A stretch of 35,657 nucleotides of DNA from Anaerotignum sp. (lineage in GTDB: Bacteria; Bacillota; Clostridia; Lachnospirales; Anaerotignaceae): contig JAFWWO010000045.1 in the NCBI GenBank assembly GCA_017523325.1, positions 1 through 35,657 of the forward strand, given 5' to 3'. Each line of letters begins with the position of its first letter. The stretch's first letter is position 1. The position numbers and the translations under genes were made by a program. The notes under the pieces were generated by a model. That model worked only from the letters and a program-made list of their open reading frames with translations, was not told the origin of the DNA and did not search any database. Positions 25,375 through 35,612 of this stretch are shown here, one piece after another.

Positions 25375-26637
25375 TTGAATTACATTTTATCCAACGCAAA
25401 CGTATTTGTTCAGGGCAATTTTGTAAAAACCAACGTATTCATCTCCAATGGTATCATTTCTGATATTTCCAATCGAACACCTTCGGGCGAAAGTGTTGTT
25501 TTTGATTTGGACGGTTGTTATTTGTTTCCCGGTTTCATTGATGTTCATGTGCATCTGAGAGAACCGGGATTTTTTTATAAGGAGACCATCCAAAGCGGCA
25601 CATTGGCGGCGGCTCATGGCGGTTATACCACTGTCTGCACCATGCCGAACTTGAACCCTACCCCCGATAATGGCGAGCATCTGGAAGTGCAGCTGAAAGC
25701 CATTCGGGAAACCGCCTGCATCGAAGTCATTCCCTACGGCACCATAACCGTTGGTGAAAAGGGAGAAATTTTAGCCGACTACGAGGAATTGGTTGGGCAG
25801 GTCTGTGCCTTCTCCGATGACGGACGGGGTGTGCAAAATGACGAAATCATGGAACAGGCCATGAGAAAAATCAGCGGCTATCACAAGCTCATTGCCGCCC
25901 ATTGTGAGGATAATACATTGCTGGAAGGGGGCTATATCCATAAAGGGGAATATGCCGCAAAGCACGGGCACAAAGGAATTTGCTCCGAAAGCGAATGGAG
26001 GCAGATTGCACGGGATTTGGCTCTGGTAAGGAAAACAGGCTGCGGCTATCACGTTTGCCATATCTCCGCAAAGGAAAGCGTGGATTTGATTCGCAAGGCA
26101 AAGGCAGAAGGCTTGAACGTCAGCTGTGAAACCGCACCCCACTATCTGACCATGAACGATTCCATGCTGCAGGAGGACGGACGGTTCAAAATGAATCCGC
26201 CTATCCGCAGCGAAGCAGACAGACAGGCACTGATTGCCGGTATTTTGGACGGCACCATTGATATGATTGCCACCGACCATGCGCCCCATTCCGCAGAGGA
26301 AAAAAGCAAAGGGCTGGCTGACAGTATGATGGGCGTTGTCGGTCTGGAAACGGCATTCCCTGTGCTTTATACGGAGTTGGTGAGGAAAAACATACTATCC
26401 TTGCCTCGCCTCATTGATTTGATGCACACCAATCCCCGAAAGCGTTTCGGTGTGGGCACGGCTCTGGAGATTGGACAGCCCGCCAACCTCACCGTCTACG
26501 ATTTGGAAAAGAACTATACCATCGACCCCCAATCCTTCCTGACAAAAGGACGGGCAACACCCTTCGCAGGAAACTCCGTTTGGGGTCAATGCAGGCTCAC
26601 CATGTACCACGGTAATATCGTATGGCAGGAAAAATAA
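25375..26637 (+). CDS. pyrC: Dihydroorotase
   Basis: 420 residues from a TTG start at 25375. The open frame continues upstream to 25189, across the operon promoter, so that longer version cannot be right; AAAGGAG lies 9 bases before this TTG. It closes carbamoyl aspartate to dihydroorotate. Zinc-binding and catalytic motifs of the class I enzyme are seen: DVHVHLREPG near residue 55, GGYTTVCTMPNLNP, IAAHCEDNTLL, CHIS and ATDHAPHSAEEK. It is the first gene of the pyr operon; carB follows after 47 bases. Confidence 0.95.
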   Translation: MNYILSNANVFVQGNFVKTNVFISNGIISDISNRTPSGESVVFDLDGCYLFPGFIDVHVHLREPGFFYKETIQSGTLAAAHGGYTTVCTMPNLNPTPDNGEHLEVQLKAIRETACIEVIPYGTITVGEKGEILADYEELVGQVCAFSDDGRGVQNDEIMEQAMRKISGYHKLIAAHCEDNTLLEGGYIHKGEYAAKHGHKGICSESEWRQIARDLALVRKTGCGYHVCHISAKESVDLIRKAKAEGLNVSCETAPHYLTMNDSMLQEDGRFKMNPPIRSEADRQALIAGILDGTIDMIATDHAPHSAEEKSKGLADSMMGVVGLETAFPVLYTELVRKNILSLPRLIDLMHTNPRKRFGVGTALEIGQPANLTVYDLEKNYTIDPQSFLTKGRATPFAGNSVWGQCRLTMYHGNIVWQEK

Positions 26638-26684
26638 CCGATACCGACAAACATACATTTCTATATATTTAAGGAGGAGCTATT

Positions 26685-29600
26685 ATGCCAAAGAGAACAG
26701 ACCTAAAGAAAATACTGATTATCGGTTCCGGCCCTATTGTCATCGGACAGGCAGCGGAATTTGACTATGCAGGCACCCAAGCCTGCCTTGCCTTAAAGGA
26801 AGAAGGCTATGAGGTGGTATTGGTCAACTCCAATCCCGCCACCATTATGACTGATACTACCATCGCCGATAAAGTTTATATGGAACCCTTGACGCTGGAG
26901 TATATCGCCAGAATACTGCGGTATGAGCGTCCTGATGCCATTGTTCCCGGTATCGGCGGGCAGACAGGTCTGAATTTGGCCATGCAGTTAGAGAAAAAAG
27001 GTATTTTGAAGGAATGTCAGGTAGAGCTTTTGGGAACAAGCTGCGAAAGCATCGAACGTGCAGAGGATAGAGAACTCTTTAAGGAGCTTTGTCAGGAAAT
27101 CAATGAACCGGTAATTCCTTCTGTTATCACCTATTCCGTAGAGGAAGCCATTGCGGCGGCAGAAGAAATCGGGTATCCCGTTGTACTGCGTCCCGCCTTC
27201 ACGCTGGGCGGTACCGGCGGCGGATTTGCGGAAAACGAGAGCGAATTGATTGATATTATGAAAAACGCCCTGAAACTCTCCCCTGTTCATCAGGTATTAG
27301 TAGAGAAAAGCGTAAAGGGCTATAAAGAAATTGAATTTGAAGTGATGCGTGATGCCACAGACCGTGCCATCACCATCTGCGGCATGGAAAACGTAGACCC
27401 CGTCGGTGTTCATACCGGCGACTCCATCGTTGTGGCGCCCATATTGACACTGAACGACCATGATTTCAATATGCTGCGGGACAGTGCCTTAAAAATCATT
27501 CGCGCCTTAAAAATCGAGGGCGGGTGTAACGTGCAGTTTGCCCTTGACCCCAATTCCTCCCAGTATTATCTGATTGAGGTGAATCCTCGGGTATCCCGTT
27601 CCTCTGCATTGGCATCAAAGGCCAGCGGTTACCCCATCGCCAGAGTAACGGCAAAAATCGCCGTGGGCATGACACTGGAAGAAATCAAAATCTCCGAAAC
27701 CAACGCCAATTTCGAGCCCGCCTTGGATTATATCGTGGCAAAAATGCCCCGTTTCCCCTTCGATAAATTTGCAACTGCCGCAAATACACTGAGCACGCAG
27801 ATGAAAGCCACAGGGGAGGTCATGGGTATCGGCCGTACATTGGAGGAATGTCTGCTGAAATCCATTCGCTCCTTGGAAATCGGCGTTTCTCACCTGCATA
27901 TGGCAAAATTCGATACAATGCCCAATGAGGAAATGCTGGCGTACATCGCCAAAAGCCCCGATGACCGTATTTACGCCATCGCCCAGTTGATTCGCAACGG
28001 TGTTTCTCTGGATACCATTTTCGATGCCACCAAAATCACAAAATACTTTTTGGAAGTGATGAAAAATATCGTAGACTACGAAACGGTTCTGGCTGAAAAC
28101 GTCGGGAATACAGAAATTCTGGCAAAAGCAAAGAAAATGGGCTTCTCCGATAAATTCATTGCAAAGCTGTGGCAATGGGACGAAGTAAAAGTATTCAACC
28201 TGAGAAAGGAAATCAAACTCTTCCCTGTTTATAAAATGATTGAAACAAGCGGCTGCGGCGGTTATATCCCCTACTTCTACTCCACATACGAAGAAGGGAA
28301 CGAATCCCGTATCAGCGATAAAAAGAAAATCATTGTACTGGGTTCCGGCCCTATCCGTATCGGTCAAGGGGTCGAATTTGACTACTCCACCGTCCATGCC
28401 GTTACCACCATCAAACAGTTCGGCTATGAATCCATCATCATCAACAATAACCCCGAAACGGTTTCTACGGACTACACCACCAGCGATAAGCTGTATTTCG
28501 AGCCACTGACCGTGGAGGACGTTATGAATGTAGTAGAATTGGAACAGCCGCTGGGTGTCATCGCCTCTTTGGGCGGACAGACTGCCATCAATCTGGCAGA
28601 GCCCCTTATGGCACGGGGCGTGAAAATCATCGGTACAGACGTTGCCGCTATTGAAAAAGCAGAAAACCGCGATGCCTTTGAACGCATTATGGAGGAATTG
28701 GAAATCCCTCAGCCCAAAGGACAGGCTGTCACCAATATCGAGGATGGGGTGAAAGCGGCAAATGCCATCGGCTATCCCGTTCTGGTGCGTCCTTCTTATG
28801 TTCTGGGCGGCAGAGCCATGCAGATTGTTGCCAATGAGGACGCCATGCGTACCTACCTGAAGAGTGCCGTTGCCATCAATGAAGACCAGCCCGTATTGGT
28901 AGATAAATATATCCAAGGGAAGGAATTGGAGGTGGATGCGGTCTGCGATGGCTGCGACGTGTTCGTTCCAGGCATTATGGAGCATGTGGAGCGTACCGGT
29001 ATCCACTCCGGCGACTCCATCAGCGTGTATCCTACCTTCAGCGTATCCTCCAAGGCGAAGGGCACCATATTAAGCTAAACGAAAAAGCTGGGTCTGGGCA
29101 TCGGCATCAAAGGGCTGTTTAATATCCAGTTTATTGTAGATGCAGAGGATAATGTCTATGTCATCGAGGTCAATCCTCGTTCCTCCAGAACGGTACCCTT
29201 CCTTTCCAAGGCAACGGGCTATTCTCTGGCGGATATTGCCACATTGGTCATTCTGGGTAAGAGCCTAAAGGAACAGGGCATTTTCACCCTCTACCCCGAT
29301 GAAAAGAACAGATGGTATGTCAAGGTACCGGCTTTTTCCTTCTCGAAGCTGCATGGCATGGATACCTACCTTTCCCCCGAAATGAAATCCACCGGGGAAG
29401 CCATCGGATATGATAATAAGCTGAATCGTGCATTATATAAGGCATTGCAGGCATCAGGCATGCACATCTTGAATTATGGCACCGTCCTTGCTACCATTGC
29501 CGATAAGGATAAAGAGGAGGCCCTGCCCCTCATTCGCCGGTTCTATGAATTGGGCTTTAATATTGAGGCCACAAATGGTACAGCGGAATTTTTGAAACAG

Positions 29601-29858
29601 CATGGGATTCGTACCCGTGTGAAGAAAAAGCTCTCCGAGGGCAGCGAAGAAATCTTCGATTCTATCCGTCAGGGCTATGTCAGCTACGTCATCAACACCA
29701 GAGATATCAACTCCGACTCCAGCAACACCGATGGTCAGGTGATTCGCCAGTGTGCCGTAGAAAATAACGTAACGGTATTTACCGCTCTGGATACAGTGCG
29801 GGTACTGCTGGACGTTTTGGAGGAAACAACGCTGTGTATCTCAACCATTGATGCGTAA
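26685..29858 (+). pseudogene. carB: Carbamoyl-phosphate synthase large subunit, interrupted by an in-frame TAA
   Basis: The full frame spans 1,058 codons, the normal CarB length, but codon 798 (29076–29078) is TAA. Reading through it gives the usual sequence: ...GTILS, stop, TKKLGLGIGIKGLFNIQF, where relatives have Tyr in that place. No frameshift is present. Both halves are otherwise well conserved: the first ATP-grasp unit ([38 protein letters not shown]) and the second ([30 protein letters not shown]), then the MGS-like allosteric domain. The metal-binding residues of the second unit and the whole regulatory end lie after the stop. No start with a ribosome binding site follows. The most likely cause is a point mutation or a sequencing error of T/C to A at 29078. 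Confidence 0.9.
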
Positions 29859-29893
29859 TGATAAGAACTTTCAGACTAATTTAGGAGGATTCC

Positions 29894-30634
29894 ATGAAGC
29901 AATCCATCTTTACCATACAAAGCAATGAAAAGCTGACCGATACGGTCTGTAAAATGGTTCTGGCCGGAGATGTTTCCGCCATTACCGCCCCCGGTCAGTT
30001 TGTGAATATCAAAATCAAGGGCTTTTTTCTCCGCCGCCCCATTTCCGTCTGTGATTACGACGAAACAGCGCAGACCCTTACCCTGCTTTATAAAATCGTT
30101 GGCAAGGGCACGGAGGCTTTAAGTAACATGAAACCCCCTCATAAATTGGATATTTTGACAGGCTTAGGCAACGGCTATGATACCGCCCTCAGCGGGGAGA
30201 AACCCCTGCTGATTGGCGGCGGCGTCGGGATTCCCCCTCTTTATCGTCTGGCAAAAAATCTGATTGCAGGGGGAAAACAACCGATTGTGATTTTAGGGTT
30301 CAATACAAAATCAGAAATTTTCTATGCAGAAGAATTTGAAAAGCTGGGTGCAGAAGTCCATATTGCCACAGCCGATGGCTCCTTGGGCACCAAAGGCTTC
30401 GTGACAGATGTTCTGAAAGCCTTGACGGATTATACCTATTTTTATACCTGCGGTCCGGAGCCCATGTTAAAAGCCATATCCGACTGTGCCGTAACGGAAG
30501 GTCAGCTTAGCTTTGAGGAACGAATGGGCTGTGGCTTTGGCGCCTGTATGGGCTGTTCCTGTCAGACGAAATACGGCAGCAAACGCATCTGCAAAGATGG
30601 CCCCGTACTGAAAAAGGAGGAGATCATATGGTAA
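29894..30634 (+). CDS. pyrK: Dihydroorotate dehydrogenase (NAD+), electron-transfer subunit
   Basis: 246 residues. A ferredoxin-reductase-like FAD domain (RRPISVCDYDE, LLYKIVGKGTEALS) is followed by the NAD-binding region (GGGVGIPPLYRLAK). The C-terminal iron-sulfur site has the cysteine set ERMGCGFGACMGCSCQ then ICKDGPVL. It passes electrons from PyrD to NAD+ in the PyrD2-PyrK2 complex. AGGAGG precedes the ATG. It overlaps pyrD by 7 bases. Confidence 0.95.
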   Translation: MKQSIFTIQSNEKLTDTVCKMVLAGDVSAITAPGQFVNIKIKGFFLRRPISVCDYDETAQTLTLLYKIVGKGTEALSNMKPPHKLDILTGLGNGYDTALSGEKPLLIGGGVGIPPLYRLAKNLIAGGKQPIVILGFNTKSEIFYAEEFEKLGAEVHIATADGSLGTKGFVTDVLKALTDYTYFYTCGPEPMLKAISDCAVTEGQLSFEERMGCGFGACMGCSCQTKYGSKRICKDGPVLKKEEIIW

Positions 30635-31542
30635 ATACAAAGGTGACACTCAGCGGTATCACGCTGGATAACCCCGTAATCCCCGCCAGCGGTACTTTCG
30701 GCTACGGCTATGAATTTGCAGAATTATACGACATCAATATACTGGGGTCTTTTTCTTTCAAAGGCACGACAAAAGAGCCCCGCTTCGGCAACCCTACCCC
30801 TCGTATTGCAGAATGCCCCTCCGGTATGATTAACTCTGTGGGGCTGCAAAATCCCGGTGTAGAAAAAGTCATCACCGAAGAACTGCCAAAGCTGGCGAAA
30901 TGCTTTCATAAGCCTGTAATTGCCAACATCAGCGGCTTTTCCGTGGAGGAATACGCTTATACCTGCGAAAAACTGGATAAAGCACCGCAGGTGGGTATTT
31001 TAGAGGTCAATGTCAGCTGTCCCAATGTACACCACGGCGGCATGAGCTTCGGCACCAGCCCCGAAGCGGCAGCAGAAATCACAAAAGCCGTAAAAGCCGT
31101 GACCTCAAAGCCGGTTTATATCAAGCTCAGCCCGAATGTAACGGATATTGTTTCCATCGCCAAGGCCTGCGAGGACGCCGGCGCCGATGGCATCAGCCTT
31201 ATCAACACCCTCATGGGCATGCGGATTGATTTGAAAACAAAAAAACCGGTGATTGCCAATAAAATGGGGGGATTTTCCGGCAGCGCCATATTCCCTGTGG
31301 CACTTCGTATGGTCTATCAGGTGGCAGAGGCTGTCACAGTGCCTGTTATGGGCATAGGCGGTGTATCCTCTGCAGAAGACGTACTGGAAATGATGCTGGC
31401 GGGCGCTACTGCCGTGCAGGTGGGAGCAGCTAATTTGGTCGACCCTTTTATCTGCAAAAAAATCATTGAGGATTTACCTCGAGTAATGGAGAAATATCAT
31501 ATCAAAGATTTGAACGATATCATAGGAGGTGCCCATATATGA
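30628..31542 (+). CDS. pyrD: Dihydroorotate dehydrogenase, class 1B catalytic subunit
   Basis: 304 residues. It oxidises dihydroorotate to orotate with FMN. The catalytic Cys lies in [14 protein letters not shown], as in class 1 enzymes, and the FMN/phosphate-binding segments are present ([35 protein letters not shown]). Adjacent pyrK marks it as the NAD-linked 1B type. It overlaps pyrK by 7 and pyrF by 4 bases, implying coupled translation. AAGGAGG lies before the ATG, within pyrK. Confidence 0.96.
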   Translation: MVNTKVTLSGITLDNPVIPASGTFGYGYEFAELYDINILGSFSFKGTTKEPRFGNPTPRIAECPSGMINSVGLQNPGVEKVITEELPKLAKCFHKPVIANISGFSVEEYAYTCEKLDKAPQVGILEVNVSCPNVHHGGMSFGTSPEAAAEITKAVKAVTSKPVYIKLSPNVTDIVSIAKACEDAGADGISLINTLMGMRIDLKTKKPVIANKMGGFSGSAIFPVALRMVYQVAEAVTVPVMGIGGVSSAEDVLEMMLAGATAVQVGAANLVDPFICKKIIEDLPRVMEKYHIKDLNDIIGGAHI

Positions 31543-32252
31543 AAGACGTCATCATCGCCTGCGATTTCAACAGCAAAACAGAGTTGATGGCATTTTTGGA
31601 CCAATTCCAAGGGGAAAGCAGAAAACCCTTTTTGAAAGTCGGAATGGAACTATACTATGCCGAAGGCCCTGCAATCATCAGGGAAATCAAAGCCAGAGGA
31701 CATCAAATTTTTCTGGATTTGAAACTCCACGATATTCCTAATACGGTGAAGAAAGCAATGGCGGTCCTTTCCGCACTGGACGTAGATATTTGCAATCTCC
31801 ATGCCGCCGGCACAAATGCCATGATGGAAGCGGCTTTAGAGGGATTGACCCGTCCTGACGGCACCCGTCCCCTTCTGATTGCCGTTACCCAACTAACCTC
31901 CACCAGTGAGGAACGTATGCAAAAGGATTTGCTCATTGACCACCCTCTGGAGGAGGTTGTGCTCCATTATGCTGCCAATGCCAAAGCCGCCGGTCTGGAC
32001 GGTGTTGTTTGTTCCCCTCTGGAGGCAGGCAAGGTGAAGGCCGCTTGCGGACAAGCATTTTTAACCATTACCCCCGGTGTGCGCTTTGCCGATGGCGAGG
32101 TGGGCGATCAGGTACGTGTCACCACCCCTGCAAGGGCAAGAGAACTGGGTTCTGATTATATCGTTGTGGGTCGCCCGATTACCCAAGCGGCAGACCCCGT
32201 TGCGGCATATCAGAGATGTATCGCTGAATTTTTAGGAGGAGAGGCAAAATGA
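31539..32252 (+). CDS. pyrF: Orotidine 5'-phosphate decarboxylase
   Basis: 237 residues, a TIM barrel. The catalytic motif is [13 protein letters not shown] with the Asp-Lys-Asp network, and the phosphate-binding end reads [17 protein letters not shown]. It converts OMP to UMP, the last step of the pathway. ATGA overlaps link it to pyrD before and pyrE after. Confidence 0.96.
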   Translation: MKDVIIACDFNSKTELMAFLDQFQGESRKPFLKVGMELYYAEGPAIIREIKARGHQIFLDLKLHDIPNTVKKAMAVLSALDVDICNLHAAGTNAMMEAALEGLTRPDGTRPLLIAVTQLTSTSEERMQKDLLIDHPLEEVVLHYAANAKAAGLDGVVCSPLEAGKVKAACGQAFLTITPGVRFADGEVGDQVRVTTPARARELGSDYIVVGRPITQAADPVAAYQRCIAEFLGGEAK

Positions 32253-32893
32253 ATATCAAAGAACAAATTGCAAAGGATCTTTTATCCATCGGCGCTGTAT
32301 TTTTGCGTCCCGAGGAGCCCTTTACCTGGGCAAGCGGTATCAAAAGTCCCGTTTATTGCGATAACCGCCTGACATTAACCGCTCCTGAAGTACGCAATCA
32401 TGTAGAAAATGCTCTGGCGGAAACCATCAAAAGAGAATACCCCGACTGCCAGGTGCTGATGGGCACCAGTACGGCAGGCATCGCCCATGCCGCGATTACG
32501 GCGCATATTCTGGGTCTGCCCATGGGCTATGTACGCTCCGGCGCAAAGGACCACGGCAGAAATAACCAAATCGAAGGCAAGCTGGAAAAAGGGCAGAAAG
32601 TCGTTGTAGTCGAGGATTTGATTTCCACCGGCGGCAGTGTGCTGGAGGTTGTCAATGTACTGCGAGAAGCAGGTGCTGAGGTGCTGGGTGTTGTCAGCAT
32701 ATTCACCTATGGCATGAAAAAGGGTCTGGAACGCCTGGCCGCCGCCAATGTAAAAAATATCAGCCTTTCCGATTTCGATGCCGTAACAGAGGTTGCCGCA
32801 AGGGAAGGTTATATCAAAGAAAGGGATATTGCCCGACTGATTGCTTTCCGCAATAATCCCGGCGACGAAAGCTGGAGGAGTGATGTAAAATGA
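32249..32893 (+). CDS. pyrE: Orotate phosphoribosyltransferase
   Basis: 214 residues. The PRPP-binding loop is [18 protein letters not shown] (about residues 112–129), and the flexible loop region has [13 protein letters not shown]. It joins orotate to PRPP, giving OMP. AGGAGG sits 8 bases before the ATG, which overlaps the pyrF stop by 4 bases; pyrB overlaps its own end by 4. Confidence 0.96.
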   Translation: MNIKEQIAKDLLSIGAVFLRPEEPFTWASGIKSPVYCDNRLTLTAPEVRNHVENALAETIKREYPDCQVLMGTSTAGIAHAAITAHILGLPMGYVRSGAKDHGRNNQIEGKLEKGQKVVVVEDLISTGGSVLEVVNVLREAGAEVLGVVSIFTYGMKKGLERLAAANVKNISLSDFDAVTEVAAREGYIKERDIARLIAFRNNPGDESWRSDVK

Positions 32894-33801
32894 GAAGCCT
32901 CATAGATATTATTGATTTGAGCGTAGAGGAAATTGACTCTCTGATAACCACTGCCAATGATATCATCGCCAATCCCGATAAATACTGCGAAAAATGCAAT
33001 CGAAAAAAACTGGCAACACTGTTTTTTGAGCCCTCCACCCGCACCCGCCTGAGCTTTGAAGCGGCAATGCTGGAATTGGGCGGCAGTGTCATCGGCTTTT
33101 CCGGTGCGGACAGCAGCTCTTCCGCCAAGGGGGAAAGCGTTTCCGATACGGTGCGTACCGTAGGCTGTTATGCTGATATCATCGCCATGCGCCACCCTAA
33201 GGAAGGAGCGCCCATGATTGCCTCTATGCGTTCCTCCGTACCCATCATCAATGCCGGAGATGGCGGCCATAACCACCCTACCCAGACATTGGCAGATTTG
33301 CTGACGATACAGCGGGAAAAGGGGCATTTTGACCATCTGACCGTAGGTCTTTGCGGCGATTTGAAGTTCGGGCGAACGGTGCATTCCCTCATTCACGCCT
33401 TGAGCCGCTATGAAGGCGTACAGTTTATCATGATTTCTCCTGATGAGCTGAAAATCCCCGATTATATCGTCCATGAGCTGGAAACCGCAGGGATACCCTA
33501 TACAGAAACCCGTTCCTTGGAGGAGGCCATGCCCCATCTGGATATTCTCTATATGACACGAGTACAGCGGGAGCGTTTCTTCAACGAAGCCGATTATATC
33601 CGCCTGAAGGATAGCTATGTACTAACACCGGAAAAACTGACACCTGCAAAAAGAGACCTGTCTATCCTGCATCCCCTGCCCCGGGTCAATGAAATTTCCG
33701 TGGCCGTGGACAATGACCCCAGAGCCTGCTATTTCAAGCAGGTACTGAACGGAAAATTTATCCGTATGGCTTTGATACTGAAACTTTTGGGGGTGGAGTG
33801 A
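32890..33801 (+). CDS. pyrB: Aspartate carbamoyltransferase, catalytic subunit
   Basis: 303 residues. The carbamoyl-phosphate site is [15 protein letters not shown], followed by SSSAKGES with the mobile-loop Lys, and the aspartate-binding loop has [18 protein letters not shown] near the end is invariant. With PyrI it should form the E. coli-like regulated dodecamer. GGAGTGATGTAAAATG holds a ribosome binding site and its overlap with pyrE. Confidence 0.97.
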   Translation: MRSLIDIIDLSVEEIDSLITTANDIIANPDKYCEKCNRKKLATLFFEPSTRTRLSFEAAMLELGGSVIGFSGADSSSSAKGESVSDTVRTVGCYADIIAMRHPKEGAPMIASMRSSVPIINAGDGGHNHPTQTLADLLTIQREKGHFDHLTVGLCGDLKFGRTVHSLIHALSRYEGVQFIMISPDELKIPDYIVHELETAGIPYTETRSLEEAMPHLDILYMTRVQRERFFNEADYIRLKDSYVLTPEKLTPAKRDLSILHPLPRVNEISVAVDNDPRACYFKQVLNGKFIRMALILKLLGVE

Positions 33802-33802
33802 T

Positions 33803-34222
33803 ATGAAGATTGATTCTATCAAAAACGGCATTGTCATCGACCATATTCGTGCCGGAAAAGGCATGGAATTGTATCATTTCCTGCATCTGGACAATCTGGA
33901 TTGCTCCATTGCCTTAATCAAAAACGTCCCCAGCAAAAAGCTGGGCAAAAAGGACATCATAAAGGTGGATACGGATTTGCAGCTGAATCTGGATATTTTG
34001 GGCTATATCGACCCCGGTGTTACCATCAATATCATCAAAAACGGCGAACGGGTGGAAAAATTTCATCCCCAACTGCCGGAACGACTCACAAATATCATAC
34101 AATGCAAAAACCCTCGTTGTATCACCTCTGTGGAACAGGAAATTCCTCATATCTTTAAGCTGTCGGATAGGGAAAACGGCGTATATCGCTGTATTTACTG
34201 CGAATCCAAGGCAAAAGGGTAA
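33803..34222 (+). CDS. pyrI: Aspartate carbamoyltransferase, regulatory subunit
   Basis: 139 residues. The N-terminal nucleotide-binding domain (IKNGIVIDHIRAGKG) is followed by a zinc domain with four cysteines: CKNPRC and, 29 residues on, CIYC. It binds CTP or ATP and passes feedback control to PyrB. It starts one base after the pyrB stop, closing the operon; the terminator begins about 30 bases later. PyrI is missing in Bacillus but is found in many Clostridia. Confidence 0.95.
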   Translation: MKIDSIKNGIVIDHIRAGKGMELYHFLHLDNLDCSIALIKNVPSKKLGKKDIIKVDTDLQLNLDILGYIDPGVTINIIKNGERVEKFHPQLPERLTNIIQCKNPRCITSVEQEIPHIFKLSDRENGVYRCIYCESKAKG

Positions 34223-34249
34223 ATTGGGAGGTAAGAATACATTTTCAAC

Positions 34250-34284
34250 AAAAAACGCTGTCTATCGATAGACGGCGTTTTTTT
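34250..34284 (+). terminator. Terminator of the pyr operon
   Basis: A 12-bp stem with one G·T pair (34254–34265 with 34268–34279, arm CGCTGTCTAT) is followed by TTTTTTT. The A-run on its left could also act for the other strand. Confidence 0.9.
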
Positions 34285-34433
34285 ATATAGCAAAAACCAT
34301 CGGTCAAGCCAATGGTTCTGATTGCTTTTTTCAATATTCTTTATTCTTAACTTTTCTTCATGATACACGAAAGCATCGTTAATACCAAATTCGGATAACT
34401 CTTTATCGATAAAAAGAATAGCCAGAGGAGGTG
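34285..34433. other. Gap between pyr operon and next gene; second hairpin and a doubtful minus ORF
   Basis: A second hairpin lies at 34290–34331: AACCAT/ATGGTT arms, with GCAA/TTGC at the base, followed by TTTTTT on the plus strand, so it may be a back-up terminator. On the minus strand a long open frame crosses this gap (for example ELSEFGINDAFVYHEEKLRI), but it runs through both hairpins and into the next gene and has no ribosome binding site. It is either chance or a decayed gene end. Confidence 0.3.
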
Positions 34434-34462
34434 TTGAATTATTTTTCAAAATAGAGTATGAT
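34434..34462 (+). promoter_or_regulatory. Promoter of the DUF3791-like gene
   Basis: TTGAAT (34434–34439), a 17-base spacer and TATGAT (34457–34462). An AAGGAGAG site then lies 6 bases before the ATG at 34507. Confidence 0.65.
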
Positions 34463-34506
34463 AGGTCTTGACTGAAACGGATATACATATTTAAGGAGAG
34501 AATAAA

Positions 34507-34914
34507 ATGGATCAACGGACACTGATTGTTTCCTGTATCGAATATTACAGCTATTTGAAGAATATCCCCGCCAATAAGGTATTTTCCTCTTTTCACCGCA
34601 ATGCAATACTCCCTCTTATTTTAGAAAGCCACGAACAATTCCCGGAAATGGGTGTAGGCTTTTATATGGGAATGATTGATGGTTTGATCGCTCTGGAAAG
34701 CGACGCTCAGGCTGATGATTATCTGCATTTTGAGGAACGGACAGCCTTGGGGCTGGAAGTGGTTGCCATGCTGGCGAAACGCCATCGCATGAACGACAGA
34801 GAAGCCTGCGAGATGTATTACCATTCCAAAACCGCGGAATCTGTCAGCGAAGATAAAACAGGCTATTACTTAAAGTCCGCCAAAGAAATTTTTGAACTTA
34901 TCGAAGCGGAATAA
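34507..34914 (+). CDS. Small helical protein, DUF3791-like
   Basis: 135 residues, predicted mostly helical, soluble and acidic at the end. From memory both halves resemble the small DUF3791 proteins of gut Clostridia: [21 protein letters not shown] in the first, and [20 protein letters not shown] followed by [15 protein letters not shown] in the second. This could be two tandem copies of one fold. DUF3791 proteins often sit beside DUF3990 genes, a possible toxin partner, but none is visible here. AAGGAGAG precedes the ATG. The acetyltransferase gene begins 32 bases later and may share its transcript. Confidence 0.65.
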   Translation: MDQRTLIVSCIEYYSYLKNIPANKVFSSFHRNAILPLILESHEQFPEMGVGFYMGMIDGLIALESDAQADDYLHFEERTALGLEVVAMLAKRHRMNDREACEMYYHSKTAESVSEDKTGYYLKSAKEIFELIEAE

Positions 34915-34945
34915 CGCATCATTTTTATATCACGGAGGAAATACA

Positions 34946-35515
34946 ATGGAATTAAAAGAACTGTTGGCGCATTTTGAAAAGGGAGATACATTGGGCGAAG
35001 ATTTCGCTGTTATAGAGCTCATGCGGTATTATAGTCGGGAAGCACAAAAAATCACTTTAGAAATCAACACAAAATTTCATGAGCCGGAAGAATTGGCAGA
35101 ACTATTTTCTAAGCTGATCGGTAAAGATGTCGGCGAAGGCTTTGGCTTATTCCCACCCTTTTATACCGATTTTGGGAAAAACATTACTGTCGGAAAAAAC
35201 GTATTTATCAACGCAGGCTGTAAATTCCAAGATCAAGGGGGAATTACAATAGACGACGGCGCACTCATCGGCCACGGTGTTGTTCTTGCAACACTGGATC
35301 ATGACCTTGCACCTATGAAAAGACAACAGCTGCACCCTGCACCCATTCACATCGGAAAACGGGTATGGATCGGTGCAAACGCCGTTATTACAAAGGGCGT
35401 AACTATCGGAGATAATGCAGTTGTTGCCGCAGGCGCCGTAGTCAATAAAGATGTGCCTGCAAACGCCATTGTAGGCGGCGTGCCTGCAAAAATCATCAAA
35501 TGGATAGAGCAATAA
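34946..35515 (+). CDS. Sugar O-acetyltransferase (maltose/galactoside acetyltransferase type)
   Basis: 189 residues. The C-terminal two thirds are left-handed beta-helix hexapeptide repeats (for example [58 protein letters not shown]). The catalytic His lies in ATLDHDLAP, where LacA-type enzymes carry it. The helical start is shorter and less typical than in maltose O-acetyltransferases. It should transfer acetyl from acetyl-CoA to a sugar. The frame is open from 34892, but the ATG at 34946 follows CGGAGGA and gives the better N-terminus. Confidence 0.88.
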   Translation: MELKELLAHFEKGDTLGEDFAVIELMRYYSREAQKITLEINTKFHEPEELAELFSKLIGKDVGEGFGLFPPFYTDFGKNITVGKNVFINAGCKFQDQGGITIDDGALIGHGVVLATLDHDLAPMKRQQLHPAPIHIGKRVWIGANAVITKGVTIGDNAVVAAGAVVNKDVPANAIVGGVPAKIIKWIEQ

Positions 35516-35573
35516 CACAGGTGTTTTTATTTCATAGGCAGTTTATGGTTTCTTTCAGTTATTTTTCAGACAT

Positions 35574-35607
35574 AAAAAAACGACGGAGTATCCTCCGCCG
35601 TTTTTTT
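35574..35607. terminator. Bidirectional terminator
   Basis: An 8-bp stem with one mismatch (35581–35588 with 35593–35600, loop of four) is flanked by seven A residues on the left and seven T residues on the right, so it serves the acetyltransferase gene and the convergent gene to its right. Confidence 0.9.
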
Positions 35608-35612
35608 ATGGA

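Noticed and set aside
27615-29006. 463-codon open frame on the minus strand inside carB
   Set aside because: It is antisense to strongly conserved CarB, has no ribosome binding site and is rich in Cys, His and Phe in a way typical of shadow frames.
29244-29858. Separate 204-codon gene after the carB stop
   Set aside because: It is the in-frame remainder of carB; the apparent start is a TTG within a conserved motif and has no ribosome binding site.
34195-34596. 133-codon minus-strand ORF after pyrI
   Set aside because: It spans the end of pyrI, two hairpin terminators, a promoter and the start of the next gene on the other strand; at most its middle part is a gene relic.
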